The notes: generated by a model from the sequence alone, not told the origin. 64,000 nt of DNA from Siphonodentalium dalli (GCA_032622095.1 CP136065.1:39993503-40057502); one strand, 5' to 3'; counted from the stretch's first letter, positions 23,832 through 36,327 are shown. Translations and numbers: made by a program.

Positions 23832-24495
23832 GACCGTCATATTCGGTCAGTTTTACCGAACTCTTGATATACAAATGCATGATGTTACAAGTACATGGTC
23901 CGGATAACCAAGCGGTATGGTAGAGATTACGTGTCTGGGGACATTTGAATCAAGGCAATACGTTTTAAACCGGGTATTTGTGTGTGCTATTAAATTTGTA
24001 TAATGCATATAAGAATTTCCGAAAAATCGTTACCGCCAATGGTTGGCCCTTTTCATCACATGTGTCACTTCCTTAACCACACGACGCGCATATCAAATTC
24101 ATATTCGTTGGTGGGGAAATGTTCAGAAAGTAAGTTCAACATATGACATATGGTCATTTGTTGAACTTATTGTCTGAACATTTCCCAAGTGATCATTACT
24201 CATCAATGAGTATATAGTATAGAAAGGGTTAAGATATCGCCATATACGGTCAGTTATACCGAACTCTTGATATACTTTGTTACAAGTACATGGTCCGGAA
24301 TCCGGATAACCAAATGGTATGGTAGAGATTACGTGTCTGGGGACGCTTGATTCAAGGAAATACATTTTAAACAATGTGCTTGTGAGCTATTAAATTTGTA
24401 TAATACTAGTACGTATACGAATTTCCGAAAATCGGTGTCGTCATTTGTCAGCACGTTTCGTCACATTTGACACATCGTTAACCACCAGATGCATA
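23708..24495. repeat. Tandem duplication of about 400 bp
   Basis: The right half of MITE F1 plus its downstream flank (23,708-24,095) is repeated at 24,113-24,495. Shared words include GTCAGTT(T/A)TACCGAACTCTTGATATAC, TACAAGTACATGGTCCGGA and GGTAGAGATTACGTGTCTGG. The offset is about 395-403 bp. The duplication therefore post-dates insertion of the MITE. Confidence 0.82.
24113..24232. mobile_element. MITE family F, partial copy 2
   Basis: Keeps the central hairpin and the right end, ...TATAGAAAGGGTTAA. The left third is missing because it arose as part of the tandem duplication. Confidence 0.72.
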
Positions 24496-26709
24496 CCACC
24501 CACAATCTAAACAGCCGCTGGTGTGTTTGATTAGTGATTCATGTGCATTATAGTAAAATGAACGCGAAGAGCGAAATTTAGTGAGTTATTTTCCCAAGTA
24601 TATTAAATTTGCCTGAAATGGGAAACAATACTCTCTCATTCATAATGGCACCCACCACAACCACCCGAGTTTTAATAGCCAATGATGCATTCGATTAATG
24701 ATTCACATCTATTATCGCAAAAGACAAATTCTTCTAATTCGAACAATGCAATTTAGTCATTTATTGTTACGTAAAATGCAACCTCCTGTCTTTTAGAATC
24801 TATTTAGTTTTGTCAACAAAGGAATCGTGGGTCGTTCAAGTACACAACATGTAGTGTCTAATTGAAGGGCAAGCTTTAATTGAACAGCACCCGAGATAGC
24901 AACGATGCTTGTCGAATACCTTTGTTCCGCCACGCGCCCACGATTATCTTTCCAGCATAAGGGGTCTTCCTCGACCTATTGTGGCAGTCTATAGGTGACA
25001 ATTGGCCTTGTCGTGTGTTATTCTTCTAATCAAAACTCCATTCAGTGTGTTTCTGTGCGTGAGTATATTCCATGCATAGCAATTGATAGATCGAAAAGAA
25101 ACACTTGAAGCAACAGATTTGTGTGAGGGTCATACCTGTGGTCGATATAGCTGTCTCACAATAAGCCTGAGTTCTATCTTGAACCACTTAGTGTAGCGTC
25201 GATATGAACAACCATATGAGTCATTGTTTCCTAGTCCATTTCATTCAGTTCGAACATATCGATAAGGTCACGTATATGTGTGTACATGTATTTCATTTCC
25301 TGAGAAAAATACAGCACATTTTAACCACTATACCTCTACATGTGGAAACAGAACAGCATAATCTTCAATTATATCCTGATAGGATGGTTGGGATAACGAA
25401 CAAGAAACATTGGTAGAGGGCGTCAATTCGGGGAGGGTTGTCAATGAACCCTTTCTTTAGTAAATACTCATTGACGAGTAGTTCCCTTAGGCAATGTTCA
25501 GATAATAAGTTATACAAACGACCTCGTTTGTTGAACTTATTATCTGAACATTTACGGTTTATACAATCAATTCATAGAAGTGCATCAGCACTTGTATTAT
25601 CATTCGTCTTCCACCGTCTGCGGTTATTACCCCAACATACCTGCAAATGAAAATTTGACCATTCCAATATATACCTTTATAAGTGAAAGGGAGACTTCAT
25701 TCATGAAATAGGTTGTTAGTTGTCTCGACCGATATTATAACATCAATTTTATACCAACAGTGTTCGTGTTGTTTTGAAATGTAAAAAACAATGTGAACGG
25801 AGTGGTAAGAACTGTTCCATCGCGAGGCCAATTGAAAGGCCAACAGTTGGTCGAAAGCAGGAACATGTTCAAATATTTACCGAGAAAGACATACTTGAAT
25901 AGCGGTTGAAATAGTAATGCAAATGTATATCAGAATACCAATGAACCTGTACATCGCAAATACGAAAATCAACCATTATCGAAATGTATATATTACCTGA
26001 TAATGCAAGGTAGGAAACATAATTATATGTCTGTTCAAAATGTTGTTCGTGATTGGAGAGAGAAACCAACACATTGTAAAACGTTTTTGAATGTTAAGAT
26101 GGTGGACCACACTGTTCGATAACACATTTACCGAAGTTGAAAACAATTTTAGCCAACGCGAGTTATGGTCACAGTCTCGTGTTATCAAGATATTGGGTGA
26201 AAATATTGTCTTAAGACGTTCACAGAATTGTCATATATCGTACTAACATGGCAAATGTGCATTGCATTATAGACCGATAATTTCGGGGGATAAATGATCA
26301 TTAAAAGTAAAATAATGATCAAACCCAATTGTACATGCTTACAATTTGAAAAAAAATATTGCATATTCTGTATTCGAATAAAGTGTATTATATATCAGGC
26401 GTGTGATATAACTTTATTTTGGCCACATCGGCCGCCATCATTCGAAGGTAGAGACGGAGAAAACTGATTCTATATATCGTGGGCGATGTCTGATGTTGAT
26501 AAACAGTGGTCAAGGCACCGAGTGTTCAATCAATGCCACCCTGGGGCGAAATGATGGAAGTGTCCAGGCAGCCGTCCCTATACTTAATACGGATAATTTA
26601 CTCCGAGCAAAGACAAAGGAAATCACTTTATATCAATCATTAACTTCCACTTGAACTTTGAGACTCGATAAACAATGGATTAGCCTGCGAGATTTCCATA
26701 TTTCTCCAG
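24496..26709. other. Non-coding; one partial MITE F copy
   Basis: 25,444-25,557 is a partial family F copy (GAACCCTTTCTTTAGTAAAT at its left, then the hairpin GTTCAGATAATAAG / TTATTATCTGAAC); its TTAA reads TGAA. I see nothing recognisable elsewhere. Confidence 0.5.
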
Positions 26710-26870
26710 GCACCGTTCGGGAGATCGATGCATGTGACTGGTCACATATCACTCGAGTCAAATTTGTTGACGACAGATTACGGCTGGTTGTGACAATCGT
26801 TGACTCTTTGAAGTGTATAAGCGAGTGCGAGTATACTTCGTGGAGCTATATATGGGAAATGAATATTTGA
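26710..26870 (+). CDS. Candidate terminal exon (weak)
   Basis: A clean acceptor (CATATTTCTCCAG) at 26,697-26,709 opens a frame of 52 residues: TVREIDACDWSHITRVKF early, IWEMNI at the end, then a stop at 26,868-26,870. Composition is protein-like and richer in GC than its surroundings. I recognise no domain, and no partner exon was found. Confidence 0.22.
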
Positions 26871-26990
26871 GGGGAAATTGGGAGTTCAACAAAATTGAGG
26901 GTTGATTTATACTAGTGCAACAGACTGCTTTCTTGCAAGAGACGGGGCTATTGTGTTACTGTCTAACCGAGTGCGTAGTTCTGTTTTACT

Positions 26991-27416
26991 TTAACCCTTT
27001 CAGTGCCAAGGGCCGATCTCCTAATTGTTTTGTTTTTTTTTATATATTTTTTTGGGTTGAATTTATTTTGGGTATGCTTAAGCATGCTATAGTGAATTTA
27101 AAAACAAACTTGATAAAACCTTAGGGGCATGTTATAGCTCAAAACTATCACCAAGTATTCATAGTTTGATGCCCATGACAAACGTAAGATTCCCTGGCAC
27201 TAAATCTACAAAATAAGTCTGTTAAAGAATATAAGAAAAAATATTTAAATTGTAAAAAATTGTAAAAAATAATAACAAATGATGAAAAATTGTTAGGCCA
27301 ATGCATTCTCTTATATATGCGAGGCGACCTATGGTCGACTCGCATATATAAGAGAATGCTTTGGCACAGGGTATATGGGTTGATACAAAAATCGGACCTG
27401 GCACTGAAAGGGTTAA
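26991..27416. mobile_element. piggyBac-like MITE, family C copy 1
   Basis: TTAACCCTTTCAGTGCCA at the left and TGGCACTGAAAGGGTTAA at the right, TTAA at both edges, 426 bp. It has one 67-bp hairpin (27,298-27,364), the same module as in family A, followed by CACAGGG. Internal GCTTAAGCATGC at about 27,078 is the uninterrupted form of the site where family D sits in copy 2. No protein. Confidence 0.87.
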
Positions 27417-27442
27417 ACGTTGGGGTCTAGCTGTTAACGTCG

Positions 27443-27936
27443 TTAAAGGCCCACTTAATTTTCGAGTCACCGATATTATTTTGTATAGTGCCTTGATATA
27501 CGGTTTTAATAAAAAATCTACGCCATAAAATATGATTAAAATACTATAATTCATCACCATTTGAAACGTCTGTGTCTCGGAACATGCCCAATTGCCCATA
27601 GATAAATAGAAAACAACTGAAATCATAAAAATATTTCCCCATTATGGCTCCCAGAATGCAACAGAATTCAAACTAAAATTGTATTTGCAATGGAAGGGGA
27701 ATAACTCTATATCTTAAGATATATAGTTATTCCCATTCCATTGAAAATAATGAAAATTGAGCACACAGAACACAAATCCGTGTCTCAACAAAAACAACAT
27801 GTTCACAGTATATTGCACCGAATGCGTTGATAATACATTGTTTTAAAGCTTCCTCTTTCAAATGGTATACAATATAGCATATATATATATATTATATAAA
27901 ATTATCTGGGGGTTAGAAAATTAACTGGGCCTTTAA
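27443..27936. mobile_element. TTAA-flanked MITE, family E copy 1
   Basis: The left end is TTAAAGGCCCACTTAATTTT and the reverse complement of the right end is TTAAAGGCCCAGTTAATTTT; 494 bp with TTAA at both edges. The centre (27,688-27,743) is a near-perfect palindrome built on GGGGAATAACTCTATATC. A second copy, inverted, is at about 52,665-53,156. Confidence 0.85.
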
Positions 27937-28102
27937 TGTTCATATAATATACATACATAAATATTCCAAGTCATTTATTTGTCGGGATAGTCAGCAATTT
28001 GCGTGATAGTATAGAGCAAACATAATGCTAAACTCAACATTATAGCATATACATCAACATTAATATTCATTGGCCGGGTTTATATTTAAACTAATTGTTT
28101 AT

Positions 28103-29157
28103 TTAACCCCTTCAGTGCCAGGTCCGATTTTTGTATCAACCCATATACCCTGTGCCAATGCATTCTCTTATATATGCGAGTCGACCATAGGTTGCCTCGT
28201 ATATATAAGAGAATGCATTGGCCAAAAAAAAAATTCATCATTTTTATTATTTTTTACAATTTTTTACAATTTTAATATTTTTTTCTTATATTCTTTAACA
28301 TACTTATTTTGTAGGTTTAGTGCCAGGGAATCTCACGTTTTTCATGGGCATCAAAATTATTACTATGAATACTTGGTGATAGTTTTGAGTTATAACATGC
28401 CCCTAAGGTTTTATCCAGTTTGTTTTTTAAATTCGCTATAGCATGCTTAAAGGGGTACTGTACGCCATTTTCAATAAATTTCGAGTGATAACAACTATCT
28501 ATTATCGATAATATATAGAAACATAAGTAATTTGAGTCGAAGATGTATTCTGAAAAAGTTAATAGGCTATCTTAAAATTTAAAAATTTAAAAGTTAATAA
28601 TTTAATATAAATTGAATTTATGGCTGAAGCCATAAAATGGCGTAAATTAAAATACGAATTTCCGTGTACAAAACGTAATCAAATTATAATTGAGGGATAC
28701 TGGATTAGTAAACCCATTGCACACACGATCGTTTGAAACATTATGCTGATACGGGGAGAAAACTAAAGCCACTCACTGACTAGTGACGATACAATAACAT
28801 AAATGAGTATATGGGACTAGTATGCATATATAATATAACTTTTATTTGATACATTTGGTTGAAAACTGTACAAAAATCACTCGACAACAACAATTTGTAT
28901 TTTTGCATTCCGGTAAATTTGCCATCCGTAACACTACTTCGTACTCAACAGACTTTCAAATAATGGAAAAATTGTTACCTTATTCTCCGACTCAGAGACT
29001 ATAGAAACCAACAACAACATTTGGGTACAGTATCCCTTTAAGCATGCCCAAAAAAAATTCAACCCCAAAAAAAATATATAAATTTTTTTTTTAGGGCCGA
29101 TTTTACAGACCGTAAATTAGGGCCGATAAGATCGGCCCCTGGCACTGAAAGGGTTAA
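28103..29157. mobile_element. piggyBac-like MITE, family C copy 2 (interrupted)
   Basis: Inverted relative to copy 1. The left end is TTAACCCCTTCAGTGCCAGG and the right end CCTGGCACTGAAAGGGTTAA. It carries the 67-bp hairpin at 28,155-28,221 and the same A/T-rich spacer. A family D element (28,447-29,041) is inserted at the internal GCATGC|TTAA|GCATGC site. Beyond it the MITE resumes with GCATGCCCAAAAAAAATTC. Confidence 0.87.
28447..29041. mobile_element. TTAA-flanked MITE, family D, nested in family C
   Basis: TTAA copies at 28,447-28,450 and 29,038-29,041. The left terminus is AGGGGTACTGTACGCC and the reverse complement of the right is AGGGATACTGTACCCA. The body is 587 bp, AT-rich and non-coding. 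The empty site survives in family C copy 1 (27,074-27,085), so the insertion and its TTAA duplication are directly visible. Confidence 0.85.
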
Positions 29158-29535
29158 CAGAGTTATGACGACCACGGTATCTGCGGACCTAGCTTGCCAC
29201 ATGAGGGCCGTTATTATCAAATCAGCCTGTTCATATTGAACTTATTTCAAAAACATGCACGAACAAACTCATATCGCCATTTTCTTTTACGCTCTATATG
29301 AACCTAAAGTTTTCACTTTGTCCCGTGCCATAAAACATTAAAACGGAATAAGGTATAAGTCTATTATAGGCTTATTTCATAACAAAATAAGTCCATTATG
29401 AACCTATGTGAATAATTAGGTCTAATAGGAACCTATTTGCACGATGATATGTTGATCAAATCGCCTTGAACGGATAATCTTATCGTTTCTAAGCGCGAGC
29501 AGCGACCTCAGCTACTCAGACTGCTGAGTCGCGCC
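29158..29535. other. No recognisable feature
   Basis: Short AT-rich stretch with imperfect TAGGTTCATAATGG / CCTATTAGACC-type inverted words at 29,360-29,430. No gene. Confidence 0.45.
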
Positions 29536-30110
29536 GGATAAGATAAGATAAGTTTAATAGGCAAAACATCCTTATAAGGACAGTATGCAAACATATTAAT
29601 ATATAGTTGTACATTGAACAATACAATAAATGATATAATAATAGATGGTAATATATAACCATTTAAGTACAGCTGAATGTGCATAGGGTCGTCTCGTCTT
29701 CATTTATTCATTGCTTATGAGGCGAAGCTCATCGCGTGCGGAAAATAATTTTCGGATTATATGACATATTGAAGTGCATGAATTTGAAATATTGTTGGAT
29801 AGGATTTTGACAAGCTGTTCAGTTTGTGTCATGTTTTCAAAGTCTGGGAACTGTGTCTTCATAAGAGTTATTAGTTCGAGCCGCGGTGTGCGGTAAGCAC
29901 TACATTCCAAAAGAAAGTGTTTTTCATCTTCAATAGCATCATCGGAACAAAATAGACATAGTCTTTGTTCCAATGCCGTCGGTGGTTGGGTGTGGCGTCC
30001 CTTTTCAATAGCCAGTTTATGATATGACTTCAAATACATGTTGGAGAATGGGAATGGAGATATGGCGATTCTGCGACAGCTTCGAAGCCACGCAACACAT
30101 TTCTATGATA
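29536..30110 (-). mobile_element. 5'-truncated non-LTR retrotransposon (LINE)
   Basis: The minus-strand copy ends, on the plus strand, in an ATAAG tandem (about 29,538-29,552), which would be its 3' tail. It includes the C-terminal coding fragment at 29,704-30,039 and a ~165-bp 3' UTR. The frame upstream of the fragment meets a stop at about 30,100, and nothing like a reverse transcriptase core follows. Confidence 0.65.
29704..30039 (-). pseudogene. C-terminal fragment of a LINE ORF2 protein
   Basis: 111 residues. The diagnostic part is HKLAIEKGRH near the start, then R-L-C-L-F-C, IEDEKHFLLEC and Y-R-T-P-R-L. This is the C-x2-C...H...C knuckle that follows the reverse transcriptase in many animal LINEs, where it helps hold the template RNA. 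The palm and fingers of the polymerase are absent. In the same frame about 20 more residues are open upstream before a stop, so the true boundary of the element is uncertain. It is a dead 3' fragment. Confidence 0.7.
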
Positions 30111-32582
30111 AACAATTTCGACTCTCTATCACAAACAAACCTAATTCCACCGCGTCTCGAATCAAATTAATCTTTTCCGGTTATATCACTGCGCATGCTC
30201 CGGAATTACCACGGTGCCATCAAAACTTCGCCGTCAAATCGGTGTTAAATCCAATCCCGTAATATTGAGTATTATTGACACCGGGACTAACATGGTCGTA
30301 TTAAAGAAAAACAAAAGCGATTCCTCGCAACAAACGAGAGTGCAAAACGCTGTTTGTTTTATAAATCACTAAAAAGGCATTAGCCCGCGAAAGTCCCCGA
30401 GAGTCAAGGAGATTTATTTAAAGTTGGTATTAGAGTCGAGTATGATGTATCGAGCGAATTGACTTCTTTTGATCTCATTATATTTTGACTTCTACGAAAG
30501 TTTTTGCCAATAATTAAGTCTCGTGGTAGCGATATTTCAAACGAGTTCAACGCAAATGGGATTATACCGTCTTGTTGGATTGGTAGAGATAGATGTTTTG
30601 TGACGCGGCGGTGGTGGTGGAGATCACGTGATGTTCATACGTCAAACGGTATGCGCATGTGTGCAACTAAGTAGCCTGATCATAATTGATCATCGTTGGC
30701 GTAAACTCAGTACCGAGTATTCTATAACATAATTGCACTTAGTATAGAGGAGAAAAAGTTCAGTAGGCAAATTTGGACCCATGTTTTACATCAGTTTTTG
30801 TAGAGCTAACACACCAACAACAGCAATATAAGCTTTAAAACGGTCCACATAATTTGGGTATAGAGAACGACTGTGGTCGCGTCTCTATGACGTGCACCGG
30901 AAATGCGAACCGCTTAGACATCTTCATTTAACCGCCGTCTATTTATACGTTTTTGGTCATCGAAACTGAATTCGATTAACAGTTATGTTTTTGTTTTATA
31001 CACAACGATATTGCATTGGGATTTATAGGAAGTTTCCCCTCAGTTTTACAATGTACATGAATCTAAAATGGTGGTTCGCTGTTATGGATAAAATTAAGCG
31101 TCTATATAATCAAGATATTAAAACATGTATATGAACCAAATTATAATTTCCGTATATAAGTAACCACTTATCAATGGGCTGACTTATGCTCCATGAATAT
31201 TGAATATATTTCTAGTATAGGCTTTTCATTGATGAATAATACTGTTTTACCCATCCACTGAATGCAAGTCGGGCGTATATATTTCTGTTATATAAGTTGG
31301 AACAGTTCTAGTGTATTCCATATCGATCTAAATGCTTCTCTGGAACATCGGTTTGAGGATTTACACTGAAAATCGGAGTCACTCCATATTTACAAAGGCG
31401 GTTTGTGAATGGTAAACAATTATTTTGAGAGAAATATCATCAATAGTTTTCACGATAGAAAGCAATGTTCCGATCAAGAAATTGATGACGAATAAAGACA
31501 GCGATTCAATTAAGCGAGTCAAGTGAGATACAGAGGACACCTAACAGCCAGCCACGTGTTGAGTACACCAATTCTTTGATAATTCCATGCTCCCTGCTGC
31601 TCTTGTTCTCACCTATAAGGTAACCACAGGCAGCGGGTGATGCTATGAGTAACTAATGTGTTCTTCTGTATCTATATCGGTAAGCAAGCCAGACGTTAAG
31701 ACGGCTAATTAACCAGTGGTCATTATTTTAAACAAGGCGATAATGGCATTCTCAGAAATTACCATATGGCCATTACTCATCAACGGGACTGCTAATAAAA
31801 GAACCCATTTCTTAAATTAGTTGTCTGTGAATTTCCCAAGCCCATTGATAAGTTATGTTTCACGATGTATTATATTTGACGTTCTCATAGCACGGCCAAT
31901 TCCATGCACCGCTCAATCTGGGCGCTTTTTCTTAAAGATACTACAAAATAAATCACAAATAAATTCTCGTTCGGATTATCTACTGAAAAGTACTTCCAGC
32001 ACTTCGAAAGTTCTAAAATACAAGGAAATTAGCCTAAAAGCACATATATAAATGTATGCTATCATATACTATTCGGTACCCTTAGCATAATGTATTATCC
32101 GACGACGACCAGGCAGATACGAAGGGAAAACACATTCAACTATTGGAAATTGCATGCTACGTGTAAACCAACAGCGATTGTTGAACGGATGAACGGTTTC
32201 ATTTTCTTTGAAATATATATCGTATTTAGACCAATAGTCTAATATTATCCTTCACTAAGTAAAGTTTGAGACTGATACGGCCATCATCGTGCAATAGGAA
32301 ACTCGATGATCGGCAACCCGACTAAGACACTCTAGCCATGCCACTGGATTCAAGATCCGTGTAACACTGGCCGCCACACGCCAGTCGGTGGTTGGAGGCA
32401 GTATCATAGCAAGTTATAATGTCAAGTTCTCACACTTGTATCTTGTTCCTTCGTCATGAGTTGGACATGCGTTCTGCTGCATTTGATATGGATGTTGGAA
32501 AATATAGCGTCAGTGATTAAAACATGTTAAAACACTGAGCAAAGAAAGTCAACTAATGTTAGGCTACTATATATTGATCACC
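30111..32582. other. No recognisable feature
   Basis: Mostly AT-rich. At 30,185-30,200, CACTGCGCATGCTCC is a possible NRF-1-like site, with no gene attached. No coding evidence. Confidence 0.45.
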
Positions 32583-34940
32583 ACCAGGAGTCCCGGCTGC
32601 TGTGTATATATATATACAAGGGAAGGTCTGTCGTGTATCAAGACGTCATATTAACCAGGAGTCCCGGCTGCTGTGTATATATATACAAGGGAAGGTGTAT
32701 CGTGTATCAAGACGTCATATTAACCAGGAGTCCCGGCTGCTGTGTATATATATACAAGGGAAGGTCTGTCGTGTATCAAGACGTCATATTAACCAGGAGT
32801 CCCGGCTGCTGTGTATATATACAAGGGAAACTCTGTCGTGTATCAAGACGTCATATTAACCAGGAGTCCCGGCTGCTGTGTATATATACAAGGGAAGGTT
32901 TTCGTGTATCATGACGTCATATTAACCAGGAGTCCCGGCTGCTGTGTATATATACACGGGAAACTCTGTCGTGTATCAAGACGTCATATTAACCAGGAGT
33001 CCCGGCTGCTGTGTATATTTACAAGAGAAGGTATGTCGTGTATCAAGACGTCATATTAACCAGGAGTCCCGCCTGCTGTGTATATATAGCAGAGAAGGTA
33101 TGTCGTGTATCAAGACGTCATATTAACCAGGAGTCCCGCCTGCTGTGTATATATACAAGAGAAGGTATGTCGTGTATCAAGACGTCATATTAATCAGGAG
33201 TCCCGGCTGCTGTGTATATATACAAGAGAAGGTATGTCGTGTATCAAGACGTCATATTAACCAGGAGTCCCGGCTGCTGTGTATATATACAAGAGAAGGT
33301 ATGCCGTGTATCAAGACGTCATATTAACCAGGAGTCCCGGCTGCTGTGTATATATACAAGGGAATGTGTATCGTGTATCAAGACGTCATATTAACCAGGA
33401 GTCCACGGCTGCTGTGTATATATACAAAGGAAGGTATGTCGTGTATCAAGACGTCATATTAACCAGGAGTCCCGCCTGCTGTGTATATATACAAGAGAAG
33501 GTATGTCGTGTATCAAGACGTCATATTAACCAGTATTCCCGCCTGCTGTGTATATATACAAGAGAAGGTATGTCGTGTATCAAGACGTCATATTAACCAG
33601 GAGTCCACGGCTGCTGTGTATATATACAAGGGAAGGTGTATCGTGCATCAAGACGTCATATTAACCAGGAGTCCACGGCTGCTGTGTATATATACAAGGG
33701 AAGGTATGTCGTGTATCAAGACGTCATATTAACCAGGAGTCACGGCTGCTGTGTATATATACAAGGGAAGGTATGTCGTGTATCAAGACGTCATATTAAC
33801 CAGGAGTCCCGGCTGCTGTGTTTATATACAAGGGAAGGTCTGTCGTGTATCAATACGTCATATTAACCAGGAGTCCCGGCTGCTGTGTTTATATACAAGG
33901 GAAGGTATGTCGTGTGTCAAGACGTCATATTAACCAGGAGTCACGGCTGTTGTGTATATATACAAGAGAAGGTATGTCGTGTATCAAGACGTCATATTAA
34001 CCAGGAGTCCCGGCTGCTGTGTGTATATACAAGGGAAGGTCTGTCGTGTATCAAGACGTCATATTAACCCGGAGTCCCGGCTGCTGTGTATATATACAAG
34101 GGAAGGTATGTCGTGTATCAAGACGTCATATTAACCAGGAGTCCCGGCTGCTGTGTATATATACAAGGGAAGGTCTGTCGTGTATCAAGACGTCATATTA
34201 ACCAGGAGTCCCGCCTGCTGTGTATATATACAAGAGAAGGTATGTCGTGTATCAAGACGTCATATTAACCAGGAGTCCCGGCTGCTGTGTATATATACAA
34301 GAGAAGGTATGTCGTGTATCAATACGTCATATTAACCAGGAGTCCACGGCTGCTGTGTATATATACAAGGGAAGGTGTATCGTGCATCAAGACATCATAT
34401 TAACCAGTATTCCCGCCTGCTGTGTATATACAAGGGAAGGTATGTCGTGTATCAAGACGTCATATTAACCAGGAGTCCCGCCTGCTATGTATATATACAA
34501 GAGAAGGTATGTCGTGTATCAAGACGTCATATTAACCAGGAGTCCCGGCTGCTGTGTATATATACACGGGGAGATGTATCGTGTATCAAGACGTCATATT
34601 AACCAGGAGTCCACGGCTGCTGTGTATATATACAAGGGAAGGTGTATCGTTCATCAAGACGTCATATTAACCAGGAGTCACGGCTGCTGTGTATATATAC
34701 AAGGGGAGGTGTATCGTGCATCAAGACGTCATATTAACCAGGCGTCACGACTGCTGTGTATATATACAAGGGGAGGTGTATCGTGCACCAAGACGTCATA
34801 TTAACCAGGAGTCCCGGCTGCTGTGTATATATGCAAGGGAAGGTGTATCGTGCATCAAGACGTCATATTAACCAGGTGTCCCGGCTGCTGTGTATATATA
34901 TACAAGGGAAGGAGTATCGTGCATCAATACGTCATATTAA
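32583..34940. repeat. Minisatellite, 67-bp unit, about 35 copies
   Basis: Unit: ACCAGGAGTCCCGGCTGCTG, then TGTATATATACAAGGGAAGG, a short variable link, then CGTGTATCAAGACGTCATATTA. Each unit carries a TATATATA patch and the dyad GACGTC next to TCAT (CRE-like). Variation is mainly GAGTCC/GAGTCA, AGAGAA/AGGGAA and TATGTC/TGTATC. Because 67 is not a multiple of three, three frames read through in rotation and give many overlapping ~60-residue ORFs, none real. The last unit ends exactly in the TTAA of MITE F4. Confidence 0.96.
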
Positions 34941-35175
34941 CCCTTTCTCTACCAAATAGTCATTGATGAGTAGTTGATGAGTAGACCTTTTGTTGTACTT
35001 ATTTTCTATACATTTCCCACCGATGAAGATGACCCATTTTGCTCTTGTATTATCTGTTTTTTTTGCCTGTCGTCTGTTTCTGTTACATCAGCACCCCTCC
35101 AAATGAGTAATGGAATATTCCAAAGTATATTGCTATAACTGAATGGGAGAATCCATTTAGTATAGAAATGGTTAA
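34937..35175. mobile_element. piggyBac-like MITE, family F copy 4 (complete)
   Basis: 239 bp, TTAA to TTAA: TTAACCCTTTCTCTACC at the left and GTATAGAAATGGTTAA at the right. It is the inverted equivalent of 23,591-23,831, including ATTCTCCCATT and CTCATTTGGAGGGG when read on the minus strand. Its left TTAA is the CATATTAA that ends a 67-bp minisatellite unit, so it inserted into the last unit or defines the array edge. Confidence 0.82.
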
Positions 35176-35210
35176 TGTGGTCCAGTGCTGGCATAAACTG
35201 ATGGTGATAC

Positions 35211-35315
35211 CCCCGACAAGGGAGGCGTCCTGCTGTAGGTTTGCCGGCATGGACTGGCGCGATATTCTAACGAAATGGACCTTCTGTGTGGTTCCCTTTC
35301 CGGGGTCCACCACAT
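35211..35315 (-). CDS. Candidate internal exon, 35 codons (unidentified)
   Basis: Minus strand. An acceptor CCAATTATTAG precedes 35,315 and a weak donor (GGG|GTATCA) follows 35,211. The exon would be 105 nt, phase 1 at both ends. The peptide reads VVDPGKGTTQKVHFVRIS, then RQSMPANLQQDASLVG. Third codon positions are G/C-rich (GTG GTG GAC CCC), unlike the AT-rich surroundings, which is the main evidence. I cannot name the family. No neighbouring exon was found, so it may be an orphan fragment or part of a gene with long introns. Confidence 0.33.
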
Positions 35316-36327
35316 CTAATAATTGGAATGGCACAAGATTGAATTAGATTAATTTGAAAGATTGATGCTCCAAAAACAATATTCTAATGAAGACCTTTCG
35401 GGGTTGCATGCTCCTAAATGAAGTTAGATATAGTGGCGCGCATGAAAGCCGTTCAATGTGCAAATGCGCTAAGTGTCTCCCCAAATTCACCATGTCAATA
35501 GGTCAAACTATGTCTAGAAAACAAAGCAGCCAAGCTCACTATGCTAAAACACGTTACTTTGATGAATAATTGCGTTGGTAATTCCGGACATTAGTGAATG
35601 TCGAGAGCGGCGGATGTTTTTTGACCGATTCAATTATAAGTGATATCGGATTTATTGGACAATTATCGGTCCGCTTTGTAGACCAACTGAGTCATAAATT
35701 ATTTCAAATCTGACTCCACTCAACAAACCTTGGGACTGACCTTAGTTAATAAGATTCATGCCACTATCGACCCACAAAATATTCGGCCCATCAAAGACCC
35801 TCGACATTATTAATACGGTTAATCAGATTTTTGACGTAGATTGTATAATTAGTACACACAAATATGGGTTCTTATTGCTATCAATTGGTTTCTGTCGGTC
35901 CCTGTAGACACATAAACTGATACGACCGATGTGTGTGTGAGTTTGTTGATGGAATTTGAGAGCGAGCCCAACATTCCGTGACGGGCCCCCATCACTAGTA
36001 TACTGCTTATTACGGTAGACTTATTAGAAGCGACATTACTCCGGGTTATTGAATAATAACGACACATTTGTTACTTCTTGGTATGACATCAGATTGAATG
36101 TCGGCTGTATATTGGATTACGCCAGTTATCCACAGTACAGTGGTGACTTCATAACGTCTTTCAAAATTGGGTTTTCACAAATCATCCACTGGTTAAATCC
36201 ATTGTTTTCCAAGAGAATGGTCTGGTTGAAAACGACGTATAATATTCAAGGCCTGTTCAAAACTCTACATTTAACTAATACTATAACTGTTAGTTTCTCG
36301 CTTTTATGAAGTTCGTGAAATTAGATC
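35316..36327. other. No recognisable feature
   Basis: AT-rich, with short unremarkable ORFs. Confidence 0.45.

Noticed and set aside
30038-30262. 74-codon plus-strand ORF next to the LINE fragment
   Set aside because: Overlaps the LINE coding strand in antisense and has no motif.
32583-34940. CRISPR-like array
   Set aside because: Units are contiguous and near identical without unique spacers, and the genome is eukaryotic.
3179-34940. Link between the 67-bp hairpin and the 67-bp minisatellite because of equal length
   Set aside because: Sequences are unrelated; the length match is coincidence.
32602-34959. About 24 overlapping ~60-residue ORFs
   Set aside because: The 67-bp unit is not a multiple of three and reads open in rotation. 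No start context or family.
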